45,396 nucleotides of DNA from CAYNSB01 sp964399625 (GTDB lineage Bacteria; Planctomycetota; Phycisphaerae; Phycisphaerales; UBA1924), in assembly GCA_964399625.1 (NCBI GenBank), contig CAYNSB010000034.1, forward strand, positions 1 to 45,396, written 5' to 3'. Each line of letters starts with the position of its first letter. The first letter of the stretch is position 1. The notes under the pieces were generated by a model that was not told the DNA's origin, did not search any database, and saw nothing but the letters and a program-made list of their open reading frames with translations. Shown in pieces: positions 8,281-17,047 of the stretch. The position numbers and the translations under genes are program-made.

Positions 8281-9153
8281 ATGAAGATGTCGCCCGCGAC
8301 CCTCGTCGCCCTCGCCCTCGCTCCAATGGCGTACGCCGGACCGCTGATCGATCGTGCGCTCGAGCCGCCGACGGAACCCAAGGCGAACGAGCGTCACGCG
8401 CGCGCGGACGCGGAGGGGCCCGTCGCACGCGAGGCGACGATCCGTCTTCGCGGCGCGGCGTGGTTCAGCGCCCTCGATGGTCACGTGCGCTCGGGACAGA
8501 CCTTCCCCGGCATTACCTCGGAGGTCGACTTCATCGACACGCTCGATCTCTCGAAGAACAAGCTCGCCCTCGAGGCGAACATCGGGCTCAACCTGGGCGC
8601 GGAAGGGCGTTGGAAGATCGATGCCGGCTTCACCGGCCCGTTCAAGTACACGGGCACGAGCGGGGCGGTCAGCTTCTCGTTCAAGGACATCATCTACACC
8701 GGCAACGCGGACTCACGCGTGCGGTTCAACATCTACCAGATCAACATCACGCGCGACTGGGTCCGCGCCGGGCCGGTCACGTTCACCTTCGGCACCGGCT
8801 CGCGCATCTTCGATTTCGACGCAACGATCACGGGCACGGGATCGACATCGGTCGGCGGCCCCGTGACCACCCAGACCAAGAGCGTCTCGCAGGTCGTGCC
8901 CATCCCCGGGCTGTTCGCGGGGCTGCGGTTCGACCTCACGAACCACCTGTACGTCTCGGGCTCGGCCCAGGGGCTCTACGTCGGAAGCTACGGGCAGTTC
9001 TTCGACGCCAAGGGCGAGGTCGGGTACGACTTCACCCGCAACGTCGGCATCTTCGCCGGGTACCGCTGGATCAACGCCAAGGCGAACGTGAGCGACGTGC
9101 GCTTCCGCACGGACCTCGCCGGCTTCTTCACGGGGCTCGAGGTCCGCTTCTAG
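8281..9153 (+). CDS. Predicted outer-membrane beta-barrel protein
   Basis: A 290-residue exported protein. The start at 8281 is preceded by GAAGGGAG and begins with a short signal peptide ending in APMAYA. The mature part alternates polar and hydrophobic residues in many short strands (LALEANIGLNLG, FKYTGTSGAVSFSF, LYVSGSAQGLYVG, VGIFAGYRW) and ends in a terminal Phe (GLEVRF). A C-terminal aromatic residue is typical of barrels inserted by the BAM machinery. No catalytic motif is visible and I do not recognise a specific family. It is convergent with the dehydrogenase gene, leaving only 7 bases between the stops. Confidence 0.65.
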   Translation: MKMSPATLVALALAPMAYAGPLIDRALEPPTEPKANERHARADAEGPVAREATIRLRGAAWFSALDGHVRSGQTFPGITSEVDFIDTLDLSKNKLALEANIGLNLGAEGRWKIDAGFTGPFKYTGTSGAVSFSFKDIIYTGNADSRVRFNIYQINITRDWVRAGPVTFTFGTGSRIFDFDATITGTGSTSVGGPVTTQTKSVSQVVPIPGLFAGLRFDLTNHLYVSGSAQGLYVGSYGQFFDAKGEVGYDFTRNVGIFAGYRWINAKANVSDVRFRTDLAGFFTGLEVRF

Positions 9154-9160
9154 AGGCGGT

Positions 9161-10459
9161 TCACGACCCCAGAAACACGCGATAGCCACGATCGAGCAGG
9201 TTCGCGGGGGCGTGGTGCCCTTCGAGCAGGCGATCGACCGCGCGATCGGCCGTGGCGCGGATGTCGGCGAGGATGCTCGCCGATTCGGAGCTCGCGCCGC
9301 GCTCCATCAGGTACGCGAACGTGCGCGCCATTCCCGCATTGGCCACAAAGTCGGGAATGATCTCGAAGTGTGGATCGGAGAGCCGCTGAAGTTCCACCAT
9401 CTCCGCGACCCACCCGGCGTATCCGTCCCGGTGCCGCGGGTCGTAGCGGAAAGGGTTGTTCGCGCCGCACGACCACACGCGCACGCCGGCCTTCTTGATG
9501 AGGTCGATCTGCGCGGGCCCGATCGTGTGGCTGCGGGCCGCCGGGATGAACACATCCGCCTTCTCGCGATAGAGCGCATCGCCCGTTTCGGCATCGGTCA
9601 CAACGCCCGTTGCTCCGTAGGCCGCGTGCCCACTGGCGGGCAGCGCTCGCCCATTCTCGTACGCCGCGCTCACCAACGCCCGCACCGCCAGCCCGCCGGG
9701 GTCCGTCGCGACGCGCACACCCCTCGGCCCGGCACTCGACACGGCAACGACCTTCACGCCCAGAAGATCGAGGTAGTACGCCGCGAACGCGCCCACGGCG
9801 CCGAAGCCCTCGATGATCGCACGCTGGCCCGCGATCGAGCGTCCGCGCTTGTCGTAGTACCGTTCGAGCGCCCGCACCACTCCCACTCCCGTCGCGACGT
9901 CCGCGACGAGCCACTTCCCATCGTGCGGGCCGGGAAGCCCCTCGAGCGCGACGGGCGCTTCCACGCCGCGACGCATGCGCTCGATCTTGGTCACGGTGCC
10001 CTCGGCGTCGCGCGCGTAGTGCCCGATGATGATGCCCGCCTGCGGGTGCTTGAGCCCCAGCACACGCTCGATGCACGCCGTCGCGTCGGTCACCTCGTCC
10101 ACGCCCACGTCCCCGCCGGTGCCGTACCCGCCCTTGAGGTACGCCCCCACGTGCCTGTACCAGCGCTCGAGCACGCCGGTCTTTTCCTTGCTCGTCGGGT
10201 CAAAGTCGATGACGCTCTTTCCTCCCCCGATGTCCGGCCCGCACACGCGGAACTTCACGCCCATTGTCTTGGCGAGGAAGACCGCCTCCTCGCGCGTCCC
10301 GCCCACGCGCATCCGCGTGCCGCCACCGGCCGCATCGCCACGGAGCGAGTCGATGCACAGCCACCCGCGTGCGGGCGTGCGATCGTCGTGCCACTCCACG
10401 ACGATGGACGGCTGTCGGGAGAAATGGGCCTGATACAGGTCAAAGCCTGAAGTGGGCAT
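9161..10459 (-). CDS. Glu/Leu/Phe/Val dehydrogenase family protein (leucine-dehydrogenase-like)
   Basis: A 432-residue amino-acid dehydrogenase that would oxidatively deaminate an amino acid with NAD(P)+. The N-terminal domain has GGGTRMR near 46-51 and the two active-site lysines of leucine dehydrogenase, VKF (Lys69) and GGGKSVI (Lys81). GGDVGVD follows with Asp117, the counterpart of its catalytic Asp. The Rossmann motif is GFGAVG at 218-223. The ATG at 10459 is preferred to the 26-residue-longer frame. Compared with ordinary leucine dehydrogenases (about 365 residues) it is longer, with an insertion around 130-190 (EGLPGPHDGKW). Substrate is uncertain; valine, leucine or phenylalanine fit better than glutamate. 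Confidence 0.85.
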   Translation of the reverse strand: MPTSGFDLYQAHFSRQPSIVVEWHDDRTPARGWLCIDSLRGDAAGGGTRMRVGGTREEAVFLAKTMGVKFRVCGPDIGGGKSVIDFDPTSKEKTGVLERWYRHVGAYLKGGYGTGGDVGVDEVTDATACIERVLGLKHPQAGIIIGHYARDAEGTVTKIERMRRGVEAPVALEGLPGPHDGKWLVADVATGVGVVRALERYYDKRGRSIAGQRAIIEGFGAVGAFAAYYLDLLGVKVVAVSSAGPRGVRVATDPGGLAVRALVSAAYENGRALPASGHAAYGATGVVTDAETGDALYREKADVFIPAARSHTIGPAQIDLIKKAGVRVWSCGANNPFRYDPRHRDGYAGWVAEMVELQRLSDPHFEIIPDFVANAGMARTFAYLMERGASSESASILADIRATADRAVDRLLEGHHAPANLLDRGYRVFLGS

Positions 10460-10546
10460 GAGGGGCCTCGCGCGGATTGGGGTGGAAGGGGGGCAAGCGT
10501 AGGAACCACGCGCCGACGGGTTCGGACCCACCCGCACCGTCGCGGT

Positions 10547-12736
10547 CTACCCCACATCCCCCAGATCCAACCACTGTCCGTGGGCCCTGAGCAGACGCTT
10601 GCGCAGCAGCGCTTCCTCGGGCAGGTCCAGGTGGGGCGAGCGTGCGATCCACTCGGCCGCGTCCTTGCGGGCCATCTTGAGCAGGTCCAGATCACGCCCC
10701 AGGTCCGCCACGCGGAAGGGCGGCGCCCCCGACTGCTTGAGCCCGAACATCTCGCCCGGCCCGCGCAGCGCCAGGTCGCGCTCGGCGAGCGCGAAGCCGT
10801 CGGTCGTCGACGCGATCGCCTCCAGGCGCGCCCGCGCGTCGTCCGTCGTCGCCTCGCCGATCAGCACGCACGCCGACTTCGCGCTTCCGCGCCCGACGCG
10901 TCCACGGAGCTGGTGGAGCTGCGCCAGACCGAATCGCTCGGCGTTCTCCACGACCATCACGCTCGCGTTGGGCACGTCCACGCCCACCTCGATCACCGTC
11001 GTCGCGACCAGCACATCGATCTGCCCGGCGCGGAAACGCTCCATGATCGCCTCGCGGGTTGGTCGCTTGAGCCTTCCGTGAAGGACGGCGACCCGCCCGC
11101 CGGCGAGCTCCTTGCCCTCCAGGCGCTCCGCGAGCGATCGCACGTCGACCAGCACACCCGGCGCGCCCTCGGCGCGTGGTGGCGCGAAATCCGCCTCGTC
11201 CGCGTCCTCGAGCCCCGGAGTTCCGCCCGACGCTCGCTCGATCGCCGGAGCGACCACGTACGCCTGGGCGCCCTCGTCCACCTTCGTGCGGACCCACGCG
11301 TACACCTCGTCGCGCTTCTCGGGCGTCACGACGCGCGTCGCGATCGGCGACCGACCCGGTGGAAGCGCCGAGATCGTCGAGATGTCCAGATCGCCGAACA
11401 GCGTGATCGCCAGCGTTCGGGGGATGGGCGTCGCGGTCATCACCAGCACGTGCGGCGTCAAGTCGCCGTCGCCCCCGCCGCCGGCGCCCTTGCTCCGCAG
11501 CGCCGCGCGCTGCGACACGCCGAAGCGGTGCTGCTCATCGATCACCGCGACCGCGAGGTTCGCGAAGCGCACGGCGCTGGTCAGCAGCGCGTGCGTGCCC
11601 ACGAGGATGTCCACCTCTCCCGACGCCACGCGCGAAAGGATGGACTCCCGCTCGCCCGCGCCCGTCGTGCCCGTCAGCAGTTCGACCCGCACCTTGGACC
11701 CGCGGAGCGTGCGATCGATCGAGGCGAAGTGCTGCTCGGCGAGCAACTCCGTCGGGGCCATCATCGCGGCCTGAGACCCGCCTCCCCCCGCGACCGCCAT
11801 GAGCATCGCGTAGAGCGCGACGGCGGTCTTGCCCGAACCCACATCGCCCTGGATGAGGCGGTTGGTGGGCGTGGGCGTGGACAGGTCGCGCACGATGTCG
11901 CGGACAACCTCGTCCTGCGAGGGCGTGAATCGGAACGGGAATCGACCGCGGATGTGCGCGTCGATCTGGTCGTTCCAGCGAAGCGCCGGCGCCCGCAGCG
12001 TGTCGCGCAGGTGCCGACGCTTCAGGGCCACCGCCAGTTGCAGCAGGAGCAGCTCGTCGTACGCCAGACGCCGGCGCGCCGAGAGAACCTCCTCCATGGT
12101 CGCGGGCGCGTGCATGGCGCGATACGCCTCGCGGAGGCTGGGCATCTCCCTCGCCGTTCGATACACGTCGCTCACGTGATCCTCCAGCAGCGGCAGCGCC
12201 AAGGGCAACGCCCGCGTCATGACCTGCTCGATCTGTCGGCTGGAGATCGCCTCGCTCGCGGGGTACACGGGGCGCAGGCGCGCCTCGCTCGAGGGGGCGT
12301 CCTCCGTGTCATCCACCACCGACCACTGCGCGGGGTTGGCGATCTGCAGCCCATACCCGAACCGCTTGGCCTTGCCCTGCACGCGGAGACGCATCCCCGG
12401 ATGGATCTTGTCCCGGAGGTACGTCGCGTTGAACCATACCAAGTCCAGGCGGCCGCTCGGGTCCATCAGCACCGCCTCGAAACGAGGACGCTTGCCCCGC
12501 ATCACGATCCGCGTCGCCGTCACCTCGCCCCGCGCCGAGACGATCTGCCCCGGCGTCAGGTCCGCGATCGGCGCCTCGGGCTCCACGCGCTCGTGACGCG
12601 CGGGCAGGTGCGCGATCAGCCGACCAAGGTTCGTCAGCTCCAACGCCCGAAGCGCGGTCGCGCGCGACGGACCGACACCCGGCAGGCGCTCCACCGGCGT
12701 CGTGAGCGAGATGTCCACGCCCTCGGGCATGCGCAC
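10547..12736 (-). CDS. recG: ATP-dependent DNA helicase RecG
   Basis: RecG remodels stalled replication forks and Holliday junctions. The 729-residue length fits (E. coli about 690). The N-terminal wedge/OB region begins with a helix-hairpin VERLPGVGPSRA. The helicase core has Walker A GDVGSGKT near residue 297, the box VIDEQHRFG near 397 (DEQH instead of DEAD, typical of RecG), ATPIPRTLA, and motif VI QLRGRVGRG. Start codons at 12736 and 12730 are both ATG. It lies 15 bases after the DUF971 gene, so the two are probably co-transcribed. Confidence 0.97.
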   Translation of the reverse strand: MRMPEGVDISLTTPVERLPGVGPSRATALRALELTNLGRLIAHLPARHERVEPEAPIADLTPGQIVSARGEVTATRIVMRGKRPRFEAVLMDPSGRLDLVWFNATYLRDKIHPGMRLRVQGKAKRFGYGLQIANPAQWSVVDDTEDAPSSEARLRPVYPASEAISSRQIEQVMTRALPLALPLLEDHVSDVYRTAREMPSLREAYRAMHAPATMEEVLSARRRLAYDELLLLQLAVALKRRHLRDTLRAPALRWNDQIDAHIRGRFPFRFTPSQDEVVRDIVRDLSTPTPTNRLIQGDVGSGKTAVALYAMLMAVAGGGGSQAAMMAPTELLAEQHFASIDRTLRGSKVRVELLTGTTGAGERESILSRVASGEVDILVGTHALLTSAVRFANLAVAVIDEQHRFGVSQRAALRSKGAGGGGDGDLTPHVLVMTATPIPRTLAITLFGDLDISTISALPPGRSPIATRVVTPEKRDEVYAWVRTKVDEGAQAYVVAPAIERASGGTPGLEDADEADFAPPRAEGAPGVLVDVRSLAERLEGKELAGGRVAVLHGRLKRPTREAIMERFRAGQIDVLVATTVIEVGVDVPNASVMVVENAERFGLAQLHQLRGRVGRGSAKSACVLIGEATTDDARARLEAIASTTDGFALAERDLALRGPGEMFGLKQSGAPPFRVADLGRDLDLLKMARKDAAEWIARSPHLDLPEEALLRKRLLRAHGQWLDLGDVG

Positions 12737-12751
12737 AGGATAGTGGTTCGC

Positions 12752-13093
12752 TCACACCCGCTTCGGCGGGCCGCCCGCGGAGCCCGGGTCGATCTGCCGC
12801 AGATACTCCCACGAATACAGCCCCGTCTGATGCCCATCCGAGAAGCGGATGCGGATCGCGTAGTTCCCCACGAGTTCGGCGTCCAGCGCCACCAGCGGTC
12901 CCCCGCCCCCCGCGCGGGGCGTGGGCAGCACCGTGAGCGGGTTGCTCGCGATCTTCTCACGGAGGTCCTTGGCGTCGGCGGAGGGCGACATGCGACGCAG
13001 GTACGCGATCGGATAGAACGAGCGGGTGCCATCGCCCCACTCCACCGACAGCCCGGCGTCCTTCTTCAGGTCCAGATGACGCGGCGCGTCCAT
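12752..13093 (-). CDS. DUF971 family protein
   Basis: A 113-residue protein with the compact DUF971 fold, also found at the N-terminus of gamma-butyrobetaine hydroxylases. The recognisable part is YAIRIRFSDGHQTGLYSWEYLR near the C-terminus (shown here as YAIRIRFSDGH then TGLYSWEYL), and the N-terminal half has SVEWGDGTRSFYPI. The ATG at 13093 is used; a TTG two codons upstream is less likely. The family is sometimes tied to iron-sulphur cluster metabolism, but the role is not settled. Divergent from pyrF with a 41-base gap. Confidence 0.85.
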   Translation of the reverse strand: MDAPRHLDLKKDAGLSVEWGDGTRSFYPIAYLRRMSPSADAKDLREKIASNPLTVLPTPRAGGGGPLVALDAELVGNYAIRIRFSDGHQTGLYSWEYLRQIDPGSAGGPPKRV

Positions 13094-13134
13094 ACGCAAT
13101 CATTGCCGCCACGTCCTGCCTCGTACCATCGACC

Positions 13135-13992
13135 ATGCACTTCTCCGATCGACTCATCGAGTCCATCCGCCGAGCGGGAGCGCCGGCGTGCGTCGGGCTC
13201 GACCCCGTGCTCGAGAAACTCCCCGACGAAGTGCGCTCCCGCCACCATGAGCCCACCGTCGCGATCGAGGAGTTCTGCCGGGGCGTCATCGACGCCGTGG
13301 CGCCGGTGGTCGCGGCGATCAAGCCTCAGAGCGCCTGCTTCGAGCGCTATGGGTGGCGGGGCGTTCAGGTTCTCGAACGCCTGTGCGCCCACGCACGCGA
13401 CGCGGGCTTGCCCGTGATCCTCGACGCGAAGCGCGGCGACATCGGCATCTCCGCGGAGCACTACGCCGCCGCAGCAGTCCACGCGGGCGCTCACGCGATC
13501 ACCGTCAACGCGTACCTGGGACCGAGCACGATCGAGCCGTACCTGCGTGCGGGCCTGGGCGTCTTTGTGCTTGTTCGAACCAGCAACCCGGACTCGGACG
13601 CCGTGCAGAGCGCCGGTCTAGCGGGGAGCCCTCCGGCGAACGTCGCGGAAATGATGGCCCGGCACGTCGAGCGTCTGGGCACGCTGCACACGGGACAGAG
13701 CGGCATGAGCGACGTGGGAGCCGTGGTCGGCGCCACGAAGGCCGCGGACGGGCGCGCGCTCCGCACCCTCATGCCGCGTCAGTTCTTCCTCGTGCCGGGG
13801 TACGGCGCTCAAGGTGGAACCGCGCAGGACGTGGGCGCACTTCTCAACGACCGTCCCGACCTCGGTGGCGGCGTCATCGTGAACGCAAGCCGAAGCGTGC
13901 TCTACCCCGAGCGGACGCCCGGCGAGTCGTGGCGGGCCAACGTGGCACGAGCCGCGATCGCATTCGTGCGTGAGCTGGCGGCGATCGCATAG
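13135..13992 (+). CDS. pyrF: Orotidine 5'-phosphate decarboxylase, type 2
   Basis: This enzyme decarboxylates OMP to UMP, the last step of de novo UMP synthesis. The 285-residue protein has the family-2 pattern: CVGLDPVLEKLP at 19-30, IKPQSACFE at 62-70, and the catalytic ILDAKRGDIG at 95-104 (Asp97, Lys99, Asp102). The phosphate-binding end is VPGYGAQGG and NASRSVLY. Together with carB it represents pyrimidine synthesis in this window, but the two genes are about 11 kb apart and not in one operon. Confidence 0.96.
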   Translation: MHFSDRLIESIRRAGAPACVGLDPVLEKLPDEVRSRHHEPTVAIEEFCRGVIDAVAPVVAAIKPQSACFERYGWRGVQVLERLCAHARDAGLPVILDAKRGDIGISAEHYAAAAVHAGAHAITVNAYLGPSTIEPYLRAGLGVFVLVRTSNPDSDAVQSAGLAGSPPANVAEMMARHVERLGTLHTGQSGMSDVGAVVGATKAADGRALRTLMPRQFFLVPGYGAQGGTAQDVGALLNDRPDLGGGVIVNASRSVLYPERTPGESWRANVARAAIAFVRELAAIA

Positions 13993-14243
13993 CAATTCAT
14001 GTTATTGGACTCATCAATTCTGACAAAAATGCGATGAGCGCGAGTGCTTCGATTCGCTATCAATCGCCTTCGAACGAGGCATTTTCTCTCGCATACAAGA
14101 CAAATCATCGCTTTTGAATCCGATTCGGCTTTCGGGTCCGTACCGGTCTGTAACGCCAAAGAGCGCATTGACCGTGGATATCCGGATAATATGATCTTGA
14201 AATGGACAGCTGTTTCGGCTGTTCCAGAATCGGAGGAACGCAC
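13993..14243. other. AT-rich intergenic segment
   Basis: This 251-base gap between pyrF and the PEP-CTERM gene is clearly richer in A/T than the rest of the window (for example around 13995-14035 and 14085-14125). Short ORFs on both strands show no recognisable motif. The 3' end holds a good promoter and the ribosome binding site of the next gene. Confidence 0.6.
14168..14195 (+). promoter_or_regulatory. Putative sigma70-type promoter of the PEP-CTERM gene
   Basis: TTGACC at 14168-14173 and TATGAT at 14190-14195 are 16 bases apart. The predicted start near 14202 gives a leader of about 42 bases that ends with GGAGG at 14232-14236, eight bases before the ATG. Confidence 0.55.
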
Positions 14244-14936
14244 ATGAATGCTCGCTCACTCTTCATCGCCGCCGCCCTGAGCGGAGTTGGACTGTCCGCC
14301 TCGGCCCTTGCCGTGACGAATCCGTTCACCGAGGCGTTCAATTCGCCCGCGGCCAACTGGAGTTCCAGTTCCGTGATCTTGTCCCCGATCTCCTACCCGT
14401 CCTCGGGTGGGCCGGACGGATCGTCCTACGGGTCCATGAATCTCGACCTGACCAACCAGGGCGTGAACGCGCAGCCCATCGCGTTTGCGGCGCATGGCGC
14501 GTTCGGGTCTTCCGGCAATGCCTTCGTTGGCGACTGGCTCGGGGCGGGGGTGACTTCGATCAGCGTGTCGCTGCGGCAGAATGGGCCCGGCGCCGCGACG
14601 TTCTTCCTCCGTTTCGCGCCCAGCGCCGGCCCGGGCCTGGTCGCGGTGCTCCCGACGCCCGTCCCCGCGAACACCTGGACCACGATCTCGATTCCGATCA
14701 ACGCTTCGTACGGCGGGTACATCTTCGAGGCGCCGCCCGGCGTGTCCACGTTCACGCCCACGTTCACCACGATGTCCAAGCTCCAGATCGGCATCCTGGT
14801 GGACGCGAGCCTCGCGAATCGCCCGACGCCGCTGACGCTCGACGTCGACAACGTGTCGATCGTGCCCGCGCCGGGCTCGATGGCGCTGATCGGGATCGCG
14901 GGCCTTGGGCTTGGCTCACGCCGGCGTCGCGCCTGA
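14244..14936 (+). CDS. Secreted PEP-CTERM-type protein of unknown function
   Basis: A 230-residue protein. The ATG at 14244 is chosen because of the GGAGG just upstream and because it starts a clean signal peptide (MNARSLFIAAALSGVGL ... ALAV). The body is rich in Ser, Gly, Pro and beta-prone residues with no catalytic motif, resembling a carbohydrate-binding or jelly-roll style beta-sandwich. The C-terminus PAPGSMALIGIAGLGLGSRRRRA is a PEP-CTERM-like anchor (given as PAPGSMALIG plus an RRRR tail). It is probably exported and retained or released at the cell surface. It has its own promoter and is convergent with the dihaem peroxidase gene 51 bases downstream. Confidence 0.75.
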   Translation: MNARSLFIAAALSGVGLSASALAVTNPFTEAFNSPAANWSSSSVILSPISYPSSGGPDGSSYGSMNLDLTNQGVNAQPIAFAAHGAFGSSGNAFVGDWLGAGVTSISVSLRQNGPGAATFFLRFAPSAGPGLVAVLPTPVPANTWTTISIPINASYGGYIFEAPPGVSTFTPTFTTMSKLQIGILVDASLANRPTPLTLDVDNVSIVPAPGSMALIGIAGLGLGSRRRRA

Positions 14937-14987
14937 CGGATCGATCCATCCGAACTTCGCCCGCTCGTGATCGCTGACCCTGCGCGC

Positions 14988-16877
14988 TCAGCACCGGCCC
15001 ATGAAGGCATCCATGAACTCGCGGTAGTCGCGGTAGTCCACGAGCCCGTCGCCGTTGAGGTCGGCGAGCTCGTCGTGCGCGCGAAGCGCTTCCATGAACT
15101 GGTAGAAGTCGCGCGCGTCCACGGCGCCATCGCAGTTGAAGTCCGCCTTGCACACGTCCAGGCGTGCGGCACGGCTCGTGACGCTGCCGCACGCGGCGGA
15201 CACAATGCAGTCATACTCGCCCGCGTCGGATGGGAGCGCGGCGACGATCGTGTAGAACGAAAACGTCTCCCCCTCGATGGGCACGCCGTTGTGACGCCAC
15301 TGGTATCCGGTCGGCTCGGCGACGCTCGACGCGACGGTCATCCGGCAACTGCCCGTGAGGCACACACGCTGTGGGACGGGCTGGGACGTGATCGCGATGC
15401 ACGGGTTGCGGTCGAGCGGATCGAAGTATCCATCGCTGAGCGTGCGGAGGAACGCGACGATGTCCGCCTCGTCCTGCGCCGTGAGCCCGAGATTACCGAC
15501 CTGCGCGCTCGACTCGCCCCCGGAGCCCGTGCCGGGCAGGGTGCCCAGATCGCCCGCAGGATTCAGCAGCGTGTCGATGTTCGGGTACTCGGGTGTGCCC
15601 CAGAGCGGCTTGCCCTTGAGCCCCTCGTACGGGTGGTCGCGGGTGAAGTCGATGACCTCTCCCGGGACCGTCGTCAGGTTCCGCGTGTTGTAGAAATGGA
15701 CGACCTCCTCAACGCTGGTGAGCGCGCCGTTGTGCATGTACGCCTTGACGAACCCCCGGCGAGGGCGCTTGTCCACGTTGCGGAGGCTGGGCGCCTTGAA
15801 CTGCCCGTTGACACCCAGGAAGTCGCCGTTGCCGTCGCTGCCGGGGCCCACGTTGCCCGGCGGCAGCCCCAGGTCCGTGTAGAGCGTGGCGCCGAGCCCG
15901 TAGTCGATGAAGTCCTTGCCGAGCGGGTTGAACCCGTCGGGGTTGGTGCGCGAGTTGGTCTGGGTATAGAAGGGGTTCCGTGGGTTGCGGGGCACGCCGA
16001 TGTTCTGGTAGCAGGTGTTGGTCCACAGGTCCGGAGAGCCCGAGGGCACCGACGGGATCATGTGGCACTCGACGCAGTGGGCGAACAGCGGAAACGTTGC
16101 GCCATCCGGGCGACCGGTCCACGTGCCCGTGACAATGCGGAGCCCGCGGAGCTCGTGCTCGTCGAACTGGGCACGCCCGGCACGCCATGCGTCGTACTTC
16201 GAGCTAAAGGGCGAGACCTCGAAAGACCGCTCGTACTCCGCGATCGCCTCGGCGATGTTGTTGTACACGACCTCCGTCGGCTGCGCGAACGCGTCGCTCC
16301 CGTACACCTGGCGGAACCGCACCGCGGTGCGCGATCGCTCGAGCTTGCCCACCACGAGGGCGGGGTCGCCCACGTGGTGCGTGACGTTGTTCATCTCGTT
16401 GGGATTCAGGAATGGAAACTTCGCCTGATCGACAAGATCATCGGCGTGCCCATCCCAGAATTGACCGCCGATGTACAGCCCGAGGAACGAGCTGAAGTGC
16501 ACCCCGCCCGGGGGCGTGAACGCCGCGTAACTGATCTGCGGAACTGCGCGAAATCCGAAGCGACCGCGCACGGCGCCGGGCGCGACGCCCAGGAGGGCGT
16601 TGACGCGCGAGTCGGGAAACGTGAACCCGGCCGGTGCCGCGTGGCAGCTCGCGCACGACTGGCCCACGGGATTCGAGAGGGACGCGTCGAAGAACAGCTC
16701 CTTGCCTAGCGCGGCCTGTGGCGACAACGCCGGTGGCGCGGCCGAGGCGGGCGCCGCGACAGCCACGAGCAGCGCGATACACGTCAATGCCTCGCGGATG
16801 CGAGCGCGTCTGCACGACCGGCCTGAGCGAACAGGCACCTGGGACGCGACAGCGATTGGGGACACTCGTTCGTGCAT
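14988..16877 (-). CDS. Dihaem cytochrome c peroxidase (MauG/CcpA-like) with Ig-like and dockerin-like C-terminus
   Basis: A 629-residue exported protein. The start at 16877 precedes an Arg-rich n-region and a hydrophobic stretch ending in APASA. Two CxxCH haem sites, CASCH near residue 75 and CVECH near 267, place it in the bacterial dihaem peroxidase/MauG family, with NGALTSVEEVVHFYN as in other members. After the enzyme (to about 500) comes an Ig-like domain (YQWRHNGVPI, DAGEYDC). It ends with two EF-hand-like repeats, DFNCDGAVDARDF and DLNGDGLVDYRDY, a dockerin type I pattern. The C-terminal modules suggest surface or matrix attachment. The substrate could be peroxide or an organic molecule. 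A longer in-frame start at 17096 was rejected because it puts an unrelated stretch before the signal peptide. Confidence 0.85.
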   Translation of the reverse strand: MHERVSPIAVASQVPVRSGRSCRRARIREALTCIALLVAVAAPASAAPPALSPQAALGKELFFDASLSNPVGQSCASCHAAPAGFTFPDSRVNALLGVAPGAVRGRFGFRAVPQISYAAFTPPGGVHFSSFLGLYIGGQFWDGHADDLVDQAKFPFLNPNEMNNVTHHVGDPALVVGKLERSRTAVRFRQVYGSDAFAQPTEVVYNNIAEAIAEYERSFEVSPFSSKYDAWRAGRAQFDEHELRGLRIVTGTWTGRPDGATFPLFAHCVECHMIPSVPSGSPDLWTNTCYQNIGVPRNPRNPFYTQTNSRTNPDGFNPLGKDFIDYGLGATLYTDLGLPPGNVGPGSDGNGDFLGVNGQFKAPSLRNVDKRPRRGFVKAYMHNGALTSVEEVVHFYNTRNLTTVPGEVIDFTRDHPYEGLKGKPLWGTPEYPNIDTLLNPAGDLGTLPGTGSGGESSAQVGNLGLTAQDEADIVAFLRTLSDGYFDPLDRNPCIAITSQPVPQRVCLTGSCRMTVASSVAEPTGYQWRHNGVPIEGETFSFYTIVAALPSDAGEYDCIVSAACGSVTSRAARLDVCKADFNCDGAVDARDFYQFMEALRAHDELADLNGDGLVDYRDYREFMDAFMGRC

Positions 16878-17047
16878 TGCAAGGGTCTCTTCTGGGAGCG
16901 AGTGTTGATACCACAGGCTGGACGGACATGCAACATCGCGCCGGTCAATAACCCATGGGTGACGGTGCGCGATTGAGATTCTGACGTTGTGAAGGCCCAA
17001 CGCCGTGTCAGCCGTACACCACGGCGGCGCGGGCACGCGAAGGAGCG

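Noticed and set aside
10580..13417. Long plus-strand frame across recG
   Set aside because: It is a shadow of recG and the DUF971 gene, with an Arg/His-rich composition and no motifs.
14940..14957. Short inverted repeat CGGAT/ATCCG between convergent genes
   Set aside because: Only five base pairs and no T run; too weak to call a terminator.
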